Source: an uncultured Porphyromonadaceae bacterium (GTDB taxonomy: Bacteria; Bacteroidota; Bacteroidia; Bacteroidales; Muribaculaceae). Taken from it: DNA of 64,000 nt. The notes below the pieces were generated by a model. It searched no databases and was not told where the DNA came from. It saw only the letters and a program-made list of their open reading frames with translations. The stretch lies in the NCBI GenBank assembly GCA_902491515.1, contig CABUIC010000001.1:62001-126000 (forward strand), read 5' to 3'. A program made the position numbers and the translations under genes. Of the stretch, positions 1-8,476 are shown piece after piece. How positions within the stretch are numbered: the first letter of the stretch is position 1; each line of letters starts with the position of its first letter.

Positions 1-916
1 CGTCGAAGGGGCGAACGATCACACCGAGCTTGAGGTTGACGCCCGAGCCGGAGATGGACTTCCAGGAGTCCATCTCAAAACCGGCGTTGCCCGTGATTGT
101 CGTGTTCGGACGGTAGCCGAGGATGTTGGCGTTCTCCATGCTCTCGCTGTAGACGAGTCGGCGGTTGTAGCTGATGTCCTGTATGCCTATGCCGATACCC
201 CAGTATACGATGTCCGAGACGTTTCCGCCGAAGTCGATGTTGTACTCGTCCTGATAGCCGGATTCCTCGACCGTGTAGGCCGCGTCGCCCGTGGTAGCGG
301 GGCCGTGCAGCCCCTGCCAGTTGTCTGAACTGCCGACAGGGTTGATGATGTGCGAAGAGGCGCCGAGGATGCTCAGCCAGTCCTTTCCCGAGTCGAGGTA
401 GGGGTTATAGCCGGAGGAAGGCATGAGGTCAGCCGAAGGAATGCCGCCCGTATAGGACGCGATATAGTTGGAGAGCGAGGTCTCCGTCGGCATGTTGTAG
501 CCCTCGTGGCGGCGGTGGAAGGCGTTGAGTCGCTGATAGCTTACGCCCCATGAGAAAGAGCGCAGCGCGCCGTTGAGGTTTGCGGTGCCGACATAGCCGA
601 AGTTGTCGAAGTAGGCCTTGGTCTGCGAGTTGTTGAACTTGTAGCCCGGAGTTGTGGAGGAGTAGTTGCGTTTATTGATGTCGAATGTCAGGCCGATTTC
701 ACTCCGGCGGTAGATGCCGAGGCCCGCAGGGTTCTGCGTCAGGGTCGAGAGGTCTCCGCCGAGGGAGGTGAAGGCTCCGCCCATCGCCACGAATCGTGCC
801 GTGCCGCGGACGTCGGAACCATTGATCTGGTTGGCGTCGATTGCGCTCTGTGCGTGCACAGCTCCCGGGAGCAGGAGCAGTGCGGCCGCTATGCTTAGCT
901 TGAATGTCTTTTCCAT
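1..916 (-). CDS. FadL/OmpP1-like outer-membrane protein (C-terminus cut by window edge)
   Basis: The reading frame starts at the ATG complementary to 914-916 and runs off the left edge after about 305 codons without a stop. It opens with a signal peptide (MEKTFKLSIAAALLLLPGA, cleavage probably after VHAQ). The mature N-terminus has the pattern typical of the OmpP1/FadL/TodX family in Bacteroidetes: a NGSDVRGTARFVAMGGAF stretch, then SLGGDLSTLTQNPAGLGIY, followed by alternating aromatic beta-strand-like segments. FadL proteins are 14-strand outer-membrane barrels that take up hydrophobic compounds; the substrate here cannot be told. The gene lies 36 bases downstream of the low-complexity secreted protein on the same strand and may be co-transcribed with it. 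Confidence 0.75.
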   Translation of the reverse strand, partial: MEKTFKLSIAAALLLLPGAVHAQSAIDANQINGSDVRGTARFVAMGGAFTSLGGDLSTLTQNPAGLGIYRRSEIGLTFDINKRNYSSTTPGYKFNNSQTKAYFDNFGYVGTANLNGALRSFSWGVSYQRLNAFHRRHEGYNMPTETSLSNYIASYTGGIPSADLMPSSGYNPYLDSGKDWLSILGASSHIINPVGSSDNWQGLHGPATTGDAAYTVEESGYQDEYNIDFGGNVSDIVYWGIGIGIQDISYNRRLVYSESMENANILGYRPNTTITGNAGFEMDSWKSISGSGVNLKLGVIVRPFD

Positions 917-952
917 AAATAGTTGATTTTAACAAGGAGGAGAGTAGGGATT

Positions 953-2146
953 TTATCTGCGCCCGCGACCACCTGCCGCACCGCCTCCCGAGCGGCCTGA
1001 ACCGCCTCCGTAGCTGCCGCGGCTCGGGCTGCTGTAGCTAGCGGACGAGCGGCTCGGAGAATAGTTGTGCGAAGGGCTGTAGTTGTGGCTGGGCGACGAG
1101 GAGTTGTTGTTGCTGTTGCCGTTGTAGTTGTTGCGGTTGCCGGAGTTGCCGGGACGGCTGTAGTTTCCGGAGGTGCCGGAAGGTCGGCCGGAGTTTCCGG
1201 GACGTGAAGTGCCGAATGAGTTTCCGATCCCCGGACGGGTTCCTGAATTGCCGCGGCCAAAACTCGGGCGTCCGTTCCCCATGTTGCCGGGCCGGATGTT
1301 TCCGGAGGGCGAGACGGCCGAACCGGGACGGCGGCTGCCGCCCGAGCTTGTTCCTGCATAGGAGGGCCTGTGGGGACGGGAGGCACCGGGAATGCCCGTG
1401 GGATGCCAGGGCCGTCCGCCCCAGCCGGGGTAGCCCGGACCGGGAACCCAGGGGCCGGGAGCCCATCCGGGACCCCATCCCCAGCTCCATCCCCACGAAG
1501 GGCCCCAGCCGAAGTCGAACCAGGGGTCGTACCATCCGCCCCATCCGAATCCCCAGGCGTAGTTGTAACGCCAGGGATTGTAGTAGTAGGGCGTGTAGTA
1601 TCCTCCGTACCAGTTCCCGTAATAGCCGTAGGGATCGTTGACGTATATGTTGACAACGGTCGGGTCGTTCTGCGGCTGCGAGGCCGTGGCGTAGTAATAT
1701 TCCTGTAGAGCCTCGTCGTTGCTCTGGCTTACGATACTGTCGTTGTGGAACCGCTCGATGCGCCGGGTGTAGGCGAAGTCGCCTGCGGGAATGGCGGCTG
1801 AATCGGCTTTCGCGTTATGACTGTTGGCATTCACGAGGAATGAGCCGTGGCGGTTGTAGTCATCCACGTTCATGTCGAGTTCCGACACAGGATGCTTGGC
1901 ATTGTAGGCGGCCGACATGGAATCGAGGCGAGCCATGCGGGCCTCGTATTCAGCCTGTGCCCGACGCTGCTCCTCGAGCTGTTTCGCCTCGCGTTCCTTC
2001 TTGGCCTTTTCGGCCTTCGCTGGCGAGTAATAGAGGTCGTCGTCATCGAAATCGTCGGCCATGATAGTCATGGGCGAGATGAACAGCCCTGCCGCGGCGA
2101 TGGCTACGGCAAGACTTCTGAATCCGGTGAAGAATGCCTTTTTCAT
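953..2146 (-). CDS. Secreted low-complexity Gly/Tyr/Trp/Pro-rich protein of unknown function
   Basis: A 397-residue protein starting at MKKAFFTGFRSLAV. The frame extends 30 codons further upstream, but a -7-like promoter element (2193-2200) lies inside that extension, so the inner ATG is preferred. It has a signal peptide (about residues 1-30), an Asp-rich segment (DDFDDDDLYY), a charged coil of Lys/Glu/Arg (roughly 40-75), a middle region with many Tyr, Trp and Gly (YYGNWYGGYYTPYYYNP), and a long Pro/Gly/Arg/Ser/Asn-rich tail ending in GGGSGRSGGGAAGGRGRR. Proteins with this build recur in Bacteroidales as hypothetical secreted proteins. No catalytic domain is visible; a structural or surface-binding role would be a guess. 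Confidence 0.7.
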   Translation of the reverse strand: MKKAFFTGFRSLAVAIAAAGLFISPMTIMADDFDDDDLYYSPAKAEKAKKEREAKQLEEQRRAQAEYEARMARLDSMSAAYNAKHPVSELDMNVDDYNRHGSFLVNANSHNAKADSAAIPAGDFAYTRRIERFHNDSIVSQSNDEALQEYYYATASQPQNDPTVVNIYVNDPYGYYGNWYGGYYTPYYYNPWRYNYAWGFGWGGWYDPWFDFGWGPSWGWSWGWGPGWAPGPWVPGPGYPGWGGRPWHPTGIPGASRPHRPSYAGTSSGGSRRPGSAVSPSGNIRPGNMGNGRPSFGRGNSGTRPGIGNSFGTSRPGNSGRPSGTSGNYSRPGNSGNRNNYNGNSNNNSSSPSHNYSPSHNYSPSRSSASYSSPSRGSYGGGSGRSGGGAAGGRGRR

Positions 2147-2192
2147 AGTTTGTCCTTTATTGTCAAAATGTTTATTGTCCGGGTTTGGTTTA

Positions 2193-2200
2193 CAAAGATA
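2193..2200 (-). promoter_or_regulatory. Possible Bacteroidetes -7 promoter element (TATCTTTG)
   Basis: Read on the minus strand the bases are TATCTTTG, matching the TAnnTTTG -7 consensus of Bacteroidetes. It sits about 45 bases upstream of the start at 2146. No clear TTTG is seen 19-21 bases further upstream, so only half of the promoter is supported. Confidence 0.4.
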
Positions 2201-2272
2201 ACGAATTTCTTGCTCTGTTTCGCATCTGTCCGTCATTTTGTATGATATTTAACATTTTGACTTCGCTCATGG

Positions 2273-2321
2273 TAAAAAGTTTAGGGCCGGATTCAACAAT
2301 AAATGTTAAATCCGGCCCTAA
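2273..2321 (-). terminator. Rho-independent terminator after the histidine phosphatase gene
   Basis: A 13-bp perfect stem (TTAGGGCCGGATT at 2281-2293 with its complement at 2309-2321) and a 15-base loop. On the minus strand the stem is followed by AACTTTTTACC, a U-tract. It lies 18 bases past the stop codon at 2339. Confidence 0.85.
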
Positions 2322-2338
2322 GTTATAAGATTTTGAAT

Positions 2339-3625
2339 TCAGAGCAGCGACTGGAGGTATTCGCGGAGGTCAGTCCAGCGGTAGAGGCCGTCGCCGACAT
2401 TCTCTACGGGCAGTTTCGCGGGCCGCTCGTTGAGGTTCACGCGGACAAGCACATCCTCGGGTTTCTTGTTGTTCCTGAAAAATATCATCTGGAGGTTCGA
2501 GGCCATGGGGGAGATGCGGTAGTTGGCATAACCGCTCGCCGCGAGGTCTTCGGGAGCGATTGCTTCGGAGTAGCAGCCATCGATTTTCAGGAGCGCGGTA
2601 AGCGGTATGATGTTGCCGTCGTGCCCGAAACGGAGACTCGCGCCGTGTTTGTTTCCGTCGACATATCCGTCGGCCTTCGTAATTATGTCTCGGACAAGAT
2701 TGCGTGCGTTGGCCGTATGCTCGCCGTTTGCGAGCGGATATGAGGAGTTGCAGGCGTAGAAATTGAAGTTTGCTGTCGCCCACATGTCATAGAGTTCGTC
2801 GTTGGTGAAGAGGTCCATGAAGCTTATCGGGGTCTCCATGTTCTGCATGTCGACGGCGAGCCAGTAGAGCTGCCACATGAGCTTGTCCTGATCGACATAG
2901 CGCCCGAGGTATACCGGGTCCTTGAAAAGAGCGGTCATTAGACGCTCGGGACGCGTGTTCCTGGCTTTGAAACGCTTGTAGTCCTGATACCAGGGGCCCT
3001 CGTGGCTGCTGTACGGCCCGGATTCCGCACTGTGGTAGTTGAGATAGTACATGTTGCGCTCCGACGATTCGCGCGCGATGTCGAGCTGCGGGTTGAGCTC
3101 CTTCAGGCCTTCTAGGAAGGCGAACATGGAATGTGCGCAACGCATCACCACGGTGGAGGCGGCAGTGACTTCGGCGTCTTTTCCGGCGAAGGCTTCGGGG
3201 AATGCTTCCGCGGCGCGACGTCCTATGGATCTGTGCTGCCTCGTGCCGAGAGGAGTCAGTTCGCCTCCGCGTCCCTCTGCTTCCTTCCATACGGAATCGA
3301 GTCGGGCGAGCACGTCAAGGCCAAGGGGCGTGAGGGCATCGTGGCTCTTGGCGTCGTCGAGGCGCTTTATGATGTCGCTGTAGTCGCGGTCGGTGATAAG
3401 GTAACGCGACCCGTGGCGGCCGTAATGGCTGATATAAAAGGGTGTGTAGCCCTTGGGGCGCTCCGATGCCGTTTTGGAAATTTGCTCGGTCGGATAGGCG
3501 AAATATACGCCGCCTGCCTTTTCCGGGCAGTTGCGGATTTCGGTCCTGATGTCTTCGCCGGGTGTCTGGGCCCCGAGGGAGAGGGCACAAAACAGCCCGG
3601 CGACAAGAATTATCGATTTTCTCAT
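2339..3625 (-). CDS. Secreted histidine acid phosphatase, MINPP/phytase type
   Basis: 428 residues with a signal peptide (MRKSIILVAGLFCALSLGAQ). The histidine phosphatase signature HYGRHGSRY lies at about residues 67-75, with the nucleophilic His in RHG. A late GHDGNIIPL supplies the HD proton-donor motif of clade 2 histidine acid phosphatases. Length and motif spacing fit the multiple inositol polyphosphate phosphatase (MINPP) branch found in gut Bacteroidetes, which releases phosphate from phytate. Substrate is inferred from the family. It should act in the periplasm or on the surface. The gene follows galE after 24 bases and ends in a strong terminator. Confidence 0.8.
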   Translation of the reverse strand: MRKSIILVAGLFCALSLGAQTPGEDIRTEIRNCPEKAGGVYFAYPTEQISKTASERPKGYTPFYISHYGRHGSRYLITDRDYSDIIKRLDDAKSHDALTPLGLDVLARLDSVWKEAEGRGGELTPLGTRQHRSIGRRAAEAFPEAFAGKDAEVTAASTVVMRCAHSMFAFLEGLKELNPQLDIARESSERNMYYLNYHSAESGPYSSHEGPWYQDYKRFKARNTRPERLMTALFKDPVYLGRYVDQDKLMWQLYWLAVDMQNMETPISFMDLFTNDELYDMWATANFNFYACNSSYPLANGEHTANARNLVRDIITKADGYVDGNKHGASLRFGHDGNIIPLTALLKIDGCYSEAIAPEDLAASGYANYRISPMASNLQMIFFRNNKKPEDVLVRVNLNERPAKLPVENVGDGLYRWTDLREYLQSLL

Positions 3626-3649
3626 CGTCGGGTTATGGTTTTTCAGATT

Positions 3650-4687
3650 TTACATTATGCCTTTTTCACGAAGGGCAAGCTGCCACTTCCATGCCGAGCG
3701 CATGGTGTCGGCGAGAGGAGTGTCGGCACTCCAGCCGAGAACCTCATTGGCTCTGCGCGGGTCGGCCCAGACCTTTTCGATGTCGCCTTCGCGGCGAGGA
3801 GCGATATGGTAGGGGACTTTCACGCCCGTGGCTTCCTCGAATGTGTTGATGAGTTCGAGGACGCTGACTCCGTTTCCGGTGCCGAGGTTGAAAATCTCGA
3901 CTGGCGTCTCGCACTTGTTCTCCACGAGCCTCTCCACAGCGATGACATGAGCCTTGGCGAGGTCCACTACATTGATGAAGTCGCGGATGCAGGAGCCGTC
4001 CGGTGTGTTGTAGTCGTCGCCGAAGACAGCGAGTTCCTTACGGATGCCGATGGCTGTCTGGGTGAGATAGGGGATGAGGTTCTGGGGAACGCCGTTGGGG
4101 AGCTCGCCGATGAGGGCCGAGGGATGAGCGCCCACGGGATTGAAGTAGCGCAAGATGATGCTTTTGAAGGGTGCGCCGCTGTGGATTACGTCCTCGATTA
4201 TTTCCTCGGAAATCTGCTTGGTGTTGCCGTAAGGCGACGTCGCCGGCTTGATGGGGGAGTTTTCGGTGACGGGGTTCACGTCGGGCTCGCCGTAGACGGT
4301 GCAGGAAGAGGAGAATACGATGCCGTCAACGCCGAACTCGCCCATGCACTCCAGAAGATTCATAAGGGTGTTGAGGTTGTTGCGGTAGTAGAGGATGGGC
4401 TTCTGGACGCTTTCGCCCACGGCCTTCGACGCGGCGAAATTGATGATGCCCTTGATGTCGCTGTACTTCTTGAAGAGCTCGCGGAGAGTCGCGATATCGG
4501 TGCAGTCGCCTTTTATGAAGTCGGGACGGACGCCGGTAATTTCCTCGATTCCGTCGAGGACGCCGATATTGGAATTGCTGAGGTTATCGATGATTACCAC
4601 ATGGTAGCCCGCCTTGATGAGTTCGACGGTAGTATGTGAGCCGATATAGCCTGTGCCGCCTGTTACGAGAATTCCGGTTTTCTTCAT
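3650..4687 (-). CDS. galE: UDP-glucose 4-epimerase
   Basis: 345 residues, the normal length for GalE. The NAD-binding Rossmann motif GGTGYIG is at residues 10-16 and the catalytic YxxxK at 153-157 (YGNTK), with the Ser-rich SSSCTVYGEP segment just before it. This short-chain dehydrogenase interconverts UDP-glucose and UDP-galactose in the cytoplasm. Here it also makes a natural supplier of UDP-Gal for the UDP-galactopyranose mutase in the capsule locus at 53.9 kb. It is transcribed with the acyltransferase upstream (50 bases apart) and the phosphatase downstream. Confidence 0.95.
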   Translation of the reverse strand: MKKTGILVTGGTGYIGSHTTVELIKAGYHVVIIDNLSNSNIGVLDGIEEITGVRPDFIKGDCTDIATLRELFKKYSDIKGIINFAASKAVGESVQKPILYYRNNLNTLMNLLECMGEFGVDGIVFSSSCTVYGEPDVNPVTENSPIKPATSPYGNTKQISEEIIEDVIHSGAPFKSIILRYFNPVGAHPSALIGELPNGVPQNLIPYLTQTAIGIRKELAVFGDDYNTPDGSCIRDFINVVDLAKAHVIAVERLVENKCETPVEIFNLGTGNGVSVLELINTFEEATGVKVPYHIAPRREGDIEKVWADPRRANEVLGWSADTPLADTMRSAWKWQLALREKGIM

Positions 4688-4737
4688 TGTTGTGTCAGTA
4701 TGGAATTGTGTATTTGATTATAACTAAGGAGGTAGCT

Positions 4738-5490
4738 TCAATTCTGAAAGGAGTTCGCGCCGACTGTGCTCTCGCCAGGGAAGGCGGAGGCTATCGCCGC
4801 ATAACTCTCGGCCATAAGTCTGTCGAGGCGGTGTCCGTCGGAGTCCGGCTCTATGGGCTTGTGGATTGTGAGAGTGATATGTCCCGGCTTCGGAAGCCAG
4901 CTTCCGCGGGTCAGGACGCTGTAGGCGCCGTCGATGGTGATGGGCACCACAGGCAGGCTGAATTCCATGGCCAGCATATATGCTCCGCGGTGGAAGCGGT
5001 GCATGCGGCCGTCGCGAGTGCGGGAACCCTCGGGAAAGACGACCACGCTCATGCCGTCGCGCAGGCGTTTCTCGGCCTCCGCCATGGTCCTCCGGGTGGC
5101 GGAAGGAGTGGAGTTGTCAACATATATATGTCCCGACACCTTGCAGCTGTAGCCGACAAGCGGGATGCGCTCAAGGCCCTTTTTCATCATCCAGCGGAAA
5201 TCGTGGTTGAGATAGCCGTAGATGGAAAATATGTCGTAGGCTCCCTGATGGTTAGCCACAAAGACGTAGGAGGTCTCCGGCGAGATGTTCTCCCTCCCTC
5301 TGACTGTCACCTTCACAAGGCTGAGCACACAGAAAGCTCTGGCCCACAGATGGGCCGGCCAGTATCCCCAGAAGCGCCCGGCGCCCAGAAGACTTCCTGC
5401 GGTGGTAAGGACGGCAGCTAAGATTGTTATCACAGCCAGAAGCGGGGCCATGACAAGAAATTGATAGAGTCGGAGAGCTATGAGTTTCAT
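4738..5490 (-). CDS. plsC: 1-acyl-sn-glycerol-3-phosphate acyltransferase (PlsC family)
   Basis: Starting at MKLIALRLYQFLVM gives 250 residues; a start 12 codons earlier is possible but adds a short, unconvincing extension. An N-terminal hydrophobic anchor (about 8-35) precedes the acyltransferase motif I NHQGAYD (80-86, the NHx4D catalytic dyad) and motif III FPEGSRTRDG. The family moves an acyl group onto lysophosphatidic acid in phospholipid synthesis at the inner membrane. Specificity (lysophosphatidate or another lyso-lipid such as an ornithine lipid) cannot be told from sequence. Confidence 0.85.
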   Translation of the reverse strand: MKLIALRLYQFLVMAPLLAVITILAAVLTTAGSLLGAGRFWGYWPAHLWARAFCVLSLVKVTVRGRENISPETSYVFVANHQGAYDIFSIYGYLNHDFRWMMKKGLERIPLVGYSCKVSGHIYVDNSTPSATRRTMAEAEKRLRDGMSVVVFPEGSRTRDGRMHRFHRGAYMLAMEFSLPVVPITIDGAYSVLTRGSWLPKPGHITLTIHKPIEPDSDGHRLDRLMAESYAAIASAFPGESTVGANSFQN

Positions 5491-5620
5491 CGCCACAAAT
5501 ATAGCGGTTTTTTTTGAAAAAATCATCTAACGGGCAAACCTTTTTCCTCCAACTTGTGTTATAATTTCACAAGGACGATAAAATCCTCTTGTAAGAAATG
5601 TGATAATGATTGGTTTATTT

Positions 5621-5658
5621 GCAACAATGCGGCTACCGTGAGGCAGCCGCATTGTTGC
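5621..5658 (-). terminator. Strong hairpin downstream of recG
   Basis: A perfect 14-bp stem (GCAACAATGCGGCT at 5621-5634 with its complement at 5645-5658) and a 10-base loop. It begins three bases after the recG stop codon. The base tract after the stem on the minus strand is AAATAAACC rather than a run of T, so it is either a weak terminator or a 3'-end protecting structure. Confidence 0.6.
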
Positions 5659-5660
5659 AT

Positions 5661-7778
5661 CTATGAAATCTGGCTCCAGTCGGCTTTGCGGCCGGTGAGT
5701 TCGCGGATGGCCCGGGAGAGTCCTGTGTTCGCCGGTGCCGCAAGCTGCGGGTCTTCCTTCAGCAGGCTTTCCGCCGTCTCGCGCGCAAGCGCTATTATCT
5801 GGCCGTCCTGCGCGAGAGATGCGATTTTCAGGTCGAAAGGCAGGCCGCTCTGCATTGTCCCCTCGATGTCGCCCGGACCGCGGAACTGCATGTCGGCTTC
5901 CGCTATAACAAAGCCGTCGGTCGTCGAAGACATGACGTCGAGCCGCTTGCGGGTGTCGCCGCTGATGTTGTAGCGGCTCATGAGCACACAATAGCTTTTC
6001 TCGCCTCCTCGCCCCACGCGGCCGCGGAGCTGGTGCAGTTGCGAGAGTCCGAAACGCTCGGCATTCTCAATAATCATTGTCGTGGCGTTGGGAACATTGA
6101 CGCCAACCTCGATTACGGTTGTGGCTACCATGATTTTCGCCTCGCCGGATGCGAAAAGATGCATCTGATGCTCTTTTTCGGCAGGCTTCATCTTTCCGTG
6201 GACAAAAGCCACTCGATAATCCCTGAATGTCTCGCAGATGTTCTCGTAGCCTTCCTCAAGGCTCTTGAGGTCGAGTTTTTCGTTTTCTTCAATAAGCGGG
6301 TATACTATATAGACCTGACGTCCCTTTCGCAACTGGGCTCCCATGGCTCTGTACACCTGCATCCTTTGCTGCTCAAAGCGCAGAACAGTCTCCACGGGCT
6401 TCCTGCCAGGAGGAAGTTCGTCGATTACGCTGACATCAAGATCGCCGTACACAGTCATTGCAAGAGTGCGCGGAATCGGCGTGGCTGTCATCACAAGGAT
6501 ATGCGGAGCGAAGCCCTCCGGCCCTTTGCCCCACAGCCGGGCTCTCTGTACGACTCCGAATCGGTGTTGCTCGTCGATGACGGCAAATCCCAGTCGGGCG
6601 AACTCCACCTTGTCCTCGAGGATGGCATGGGTGCCGACAAGAATGTGGAGTGTCCCGTCGCGTAGCTGCCCGTGGATTTCCTCGCGGGCCTTGGCCCGGG
6701 TGCTTCCCGTTAGAAGCCGCACGTTCAGACCGATTTTCGCCGCCAGTCCGCTGATGGTCTCGTAATGCTGGGCGGCGAGTATTTCCGTCGGGGCGAGGAG
6801 TGCGGCCTGATAGCCGTTGTCGATGGCAAGAAGCATACACATGAGGGCCACAAGCGTCTTGCCCGAACCAACGTCGCCCTGCACAAGCCGGTTCATCTGC
6901 TTTCCGCTCATGATGTCGGCGCGGATTTCCTTGATGACACGCTTCTGCGCGCCGGTAAGTTCGAAGGGCAGGCACTGACGGTAGAACATATTGAACCAGT
7001 CGCCTACATGCGGCATCCTCAGACCTCGGGACAGCTGTTTGCGTCCTTTCGAGCGCATCAGCATGTCGGTCTGGATATAAAACAGTTCCTCGAACTTGAA
7101 CCTGAACCTTGCCCGGGCGAGTGCGTCGGGTGATGTAGGAAAATGAATCTCGCGTATGGCGTCGGAGATAGGCATGAGGCCCCGGCTTCTGAGGACACTT
7201 TCCGGCAGAGGGTCGACGAGGCGTCTCTGCGCTCCGTCGCCTCCGAGGATTGTCCAGACTATGGTATAAATGGCTTTTGAGCCGATGTTGGCCTTCCGGA
7301 GGCCCTCGGTAAGAGGGTAGACTCCACGGGTTCCCTGACCGGTACTTGCCTTGGACGAGTCCTCCATTTCCGGATGGACCATCTGCAGTTTGCCGTTGAA
7401 GGTCCCAACCTTGCCGAAAAGCACGTAGGTCTTCTCCGGATCGAGCGATTTACGGATTGTCCTGACACTTTTGAACCATGTCACCTCCATCGTTGCAGTC
7501 CCGTCCGTAAATAAGGCGACAAGGCGCATCCTGGCGCCCTCGCCGAGGACATTCGAGCTCACGAACCGCCCCTTTACCTGTAATGCGGGAAGCGAGTCAG
7601 GGTTAATGCTGCGCAATTCCCTTATTTCATAGTACTTCGACCGGTCCACATAGCTCGACGGATAATGGCGCAGGAGGTCGTAGGCTGTGCGGATTCCCAG
7701 CTCTTTGGCAAGAATTTCTGCACGCTTCGGCCCTACGCCCTTGACGTATTTTATGTCGAGCTTGCGCAGCGAGAGCAT
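5661..7778 (-). CDS. recG: ATP-dependent DNA helicase RecG
   Basis: 705 residues, full length for RecG. The N-terminal wedge/OB region is followed by the helicase motifs: Walker A GDVGSGKT, motif II DEQHRFG, motif III MTATPIPRTLAM and motif VI QLRGRVGRGG. RecG rewinds and regresses stalled replication forks and branch-migrates Holliday junctions. Its start codon overlaps the ispD stop by one base (ATGA), so translation of the two is probably coupled. Confidence 0.97.
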   Translation of the reverse strand: MLSLRKLDIKYVKGVGPKRAEILAKELGIRTAYDLLRHYPSSYVDRSKYYEIRELRSINPDSLPALQVKGRFVSSNVLGEGARMRLVALFTDGTATMEVTWFKSVRTIRKSLDPEKTYVLFGKVGTFNGKLQMVHPEMEDSSKASTGQGTRGVYPLTEGLRKANIGSKAIYTIVWTILGGDGAQRRLVDPLPESVLRSRGLMPISDAIREIHFPTSPDALARARFRFKFEELFYIQTDMLMRSKGRKQLSRGLRMPHVGDWFNMFYRQCLPFELTGAQKRVIKEIRADIMSGKQMNRLVQGDVGSGKTLVALMCMLLAIDNGYQAALLAPTEILAAQHYETISGLAAKIGLNVRLLTGSTRAKAREEIHGQLRDGTLHILVGTHAILEDKVEFARLGFAVIDEQHRFGVVQRARLWGKGPEGFAPHILVMTATPIPRTLAMTVYGDLDVSVIDELPPGRKPVETVLRFEQQRMQVYRAMGAQLRKGRQVYIVYPLIEENEKLDLKSLEEGYENICETFRDYRVAFVHGKMKPAEKEHQMHLFASGEAKIMVATTVIEVGVNVPNATTMIIENAERFGLSQLHQLRGRVGRGGEKSYCVLMSRYNISGDTRKRLDVMSSTTDGFVIAEADMQFRGPGDIEGTMQSGLPFDLKIASLAQDGQIIALARETAESLLKEDPQLAAPANTGLSRAIRELTGRKADWSQIS

Positions 7779-8476
7779 CAGTCGAGCAGGACCTCCGCGA
7801 TTCTAAGGTCGAGAGGATTTGTGATTTTCATATTGTATGGAGAGCCTTCCGTCAGCCTTAGCTGCAATCCCGGTAGTGTCTTTTCGACCACGGATGCGTC
7901 ATCTGTGAACATATCGTAGCCGTATTTTTCATTGGCTAGCCTGTAAGCCTCGACAAGTATGCCACCACGGAAAGCCTGAGGAGTCTGTACCGCACGGTAG
8001 CGGCTGCGCTCGCGGGCATGCCATGTGCCGTCGGTCTCTTGTTCCCGGATTGAGTCGGAAAGGGGCACGGCCGGCAATGCGTAGTCGGCGCCGTTGTCGA
8101 GTGCCTTTACAAGGTCCTTGACCATACCAGGTGTCACGAAAGGGCGCACGCCATCGTGAACCATAACAGGTTCTCCCTTGTCCGGAGAGCATGCCTGAAG
8201 TGCGTTTGCTACGGATTCCGCGCGGCTTGCTCCTCCGGCAACAAGTCGGTTCTCCCTCGCGCATACGCTTTCGGCTGCCAGTTTTTCCCAAAGCCCGAAA
8301 TAATCGCGGTGAAGCACAAGCGTGAATTCCGCTTCAGGGCCGAAAGCCATCCGGAGATTGTCAAGCGTATGGGCGAGGACGGGTTTGCCGGCAAGCATAC
8401 AGAATTGCTTGGGCAGCGGACTTCCGAACCGGCGTCCGCTGCCCGCGGCAACTATTATTACATGGATCTTGTTCAC
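7778..8476 (-). CDS. ispD: 2-C-methyl-D-erythritol 4-phosphate cytidylyltransferase
   Basis: 232 residues beginning with GTG (complement of 8474-8476), whose GTGA overlaps the glyA stop. The nucleotidyltransferase signature VAAGSGRRFGSPLPKQF gives the Gly-rich loop and the two CTP-binding Arg/Lys positions. The later FTDDASVVE segment is also typical. The enzyme makes CDP-methylerythritol in the MEP isoprenoid pathway, the same pathway as ispH at 12.4-13.3 kb. Confidence 0.95.
   Translation of the reverse strand: MNKIHVIIVAAGSGRRFGSPLPKQFCMLAGKPVLAHTLDNLRMAFGPEAEFTLVLHRDYFGLWEKLAAESVCARENRLVAGGASRAESVANALQACSPDKGEPVMVHDGVRPFVTPGMVKDLVKALDNGADYALPAVPLSDSIREQETDGTWHARERSRYRAVQTPQAFRGGILVEAYRLANEKYGYDMFTDDASVVEKTLPGLQLRLTEGSPYNMKITNPLDLRIAEVLLD

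Noticed and set aside
3131..4639. 502-codon plus-strand open frame opposite galE and the phosphatase gene
   Set aside because: Antisense shadow of two certain genes that lie on the other strand.
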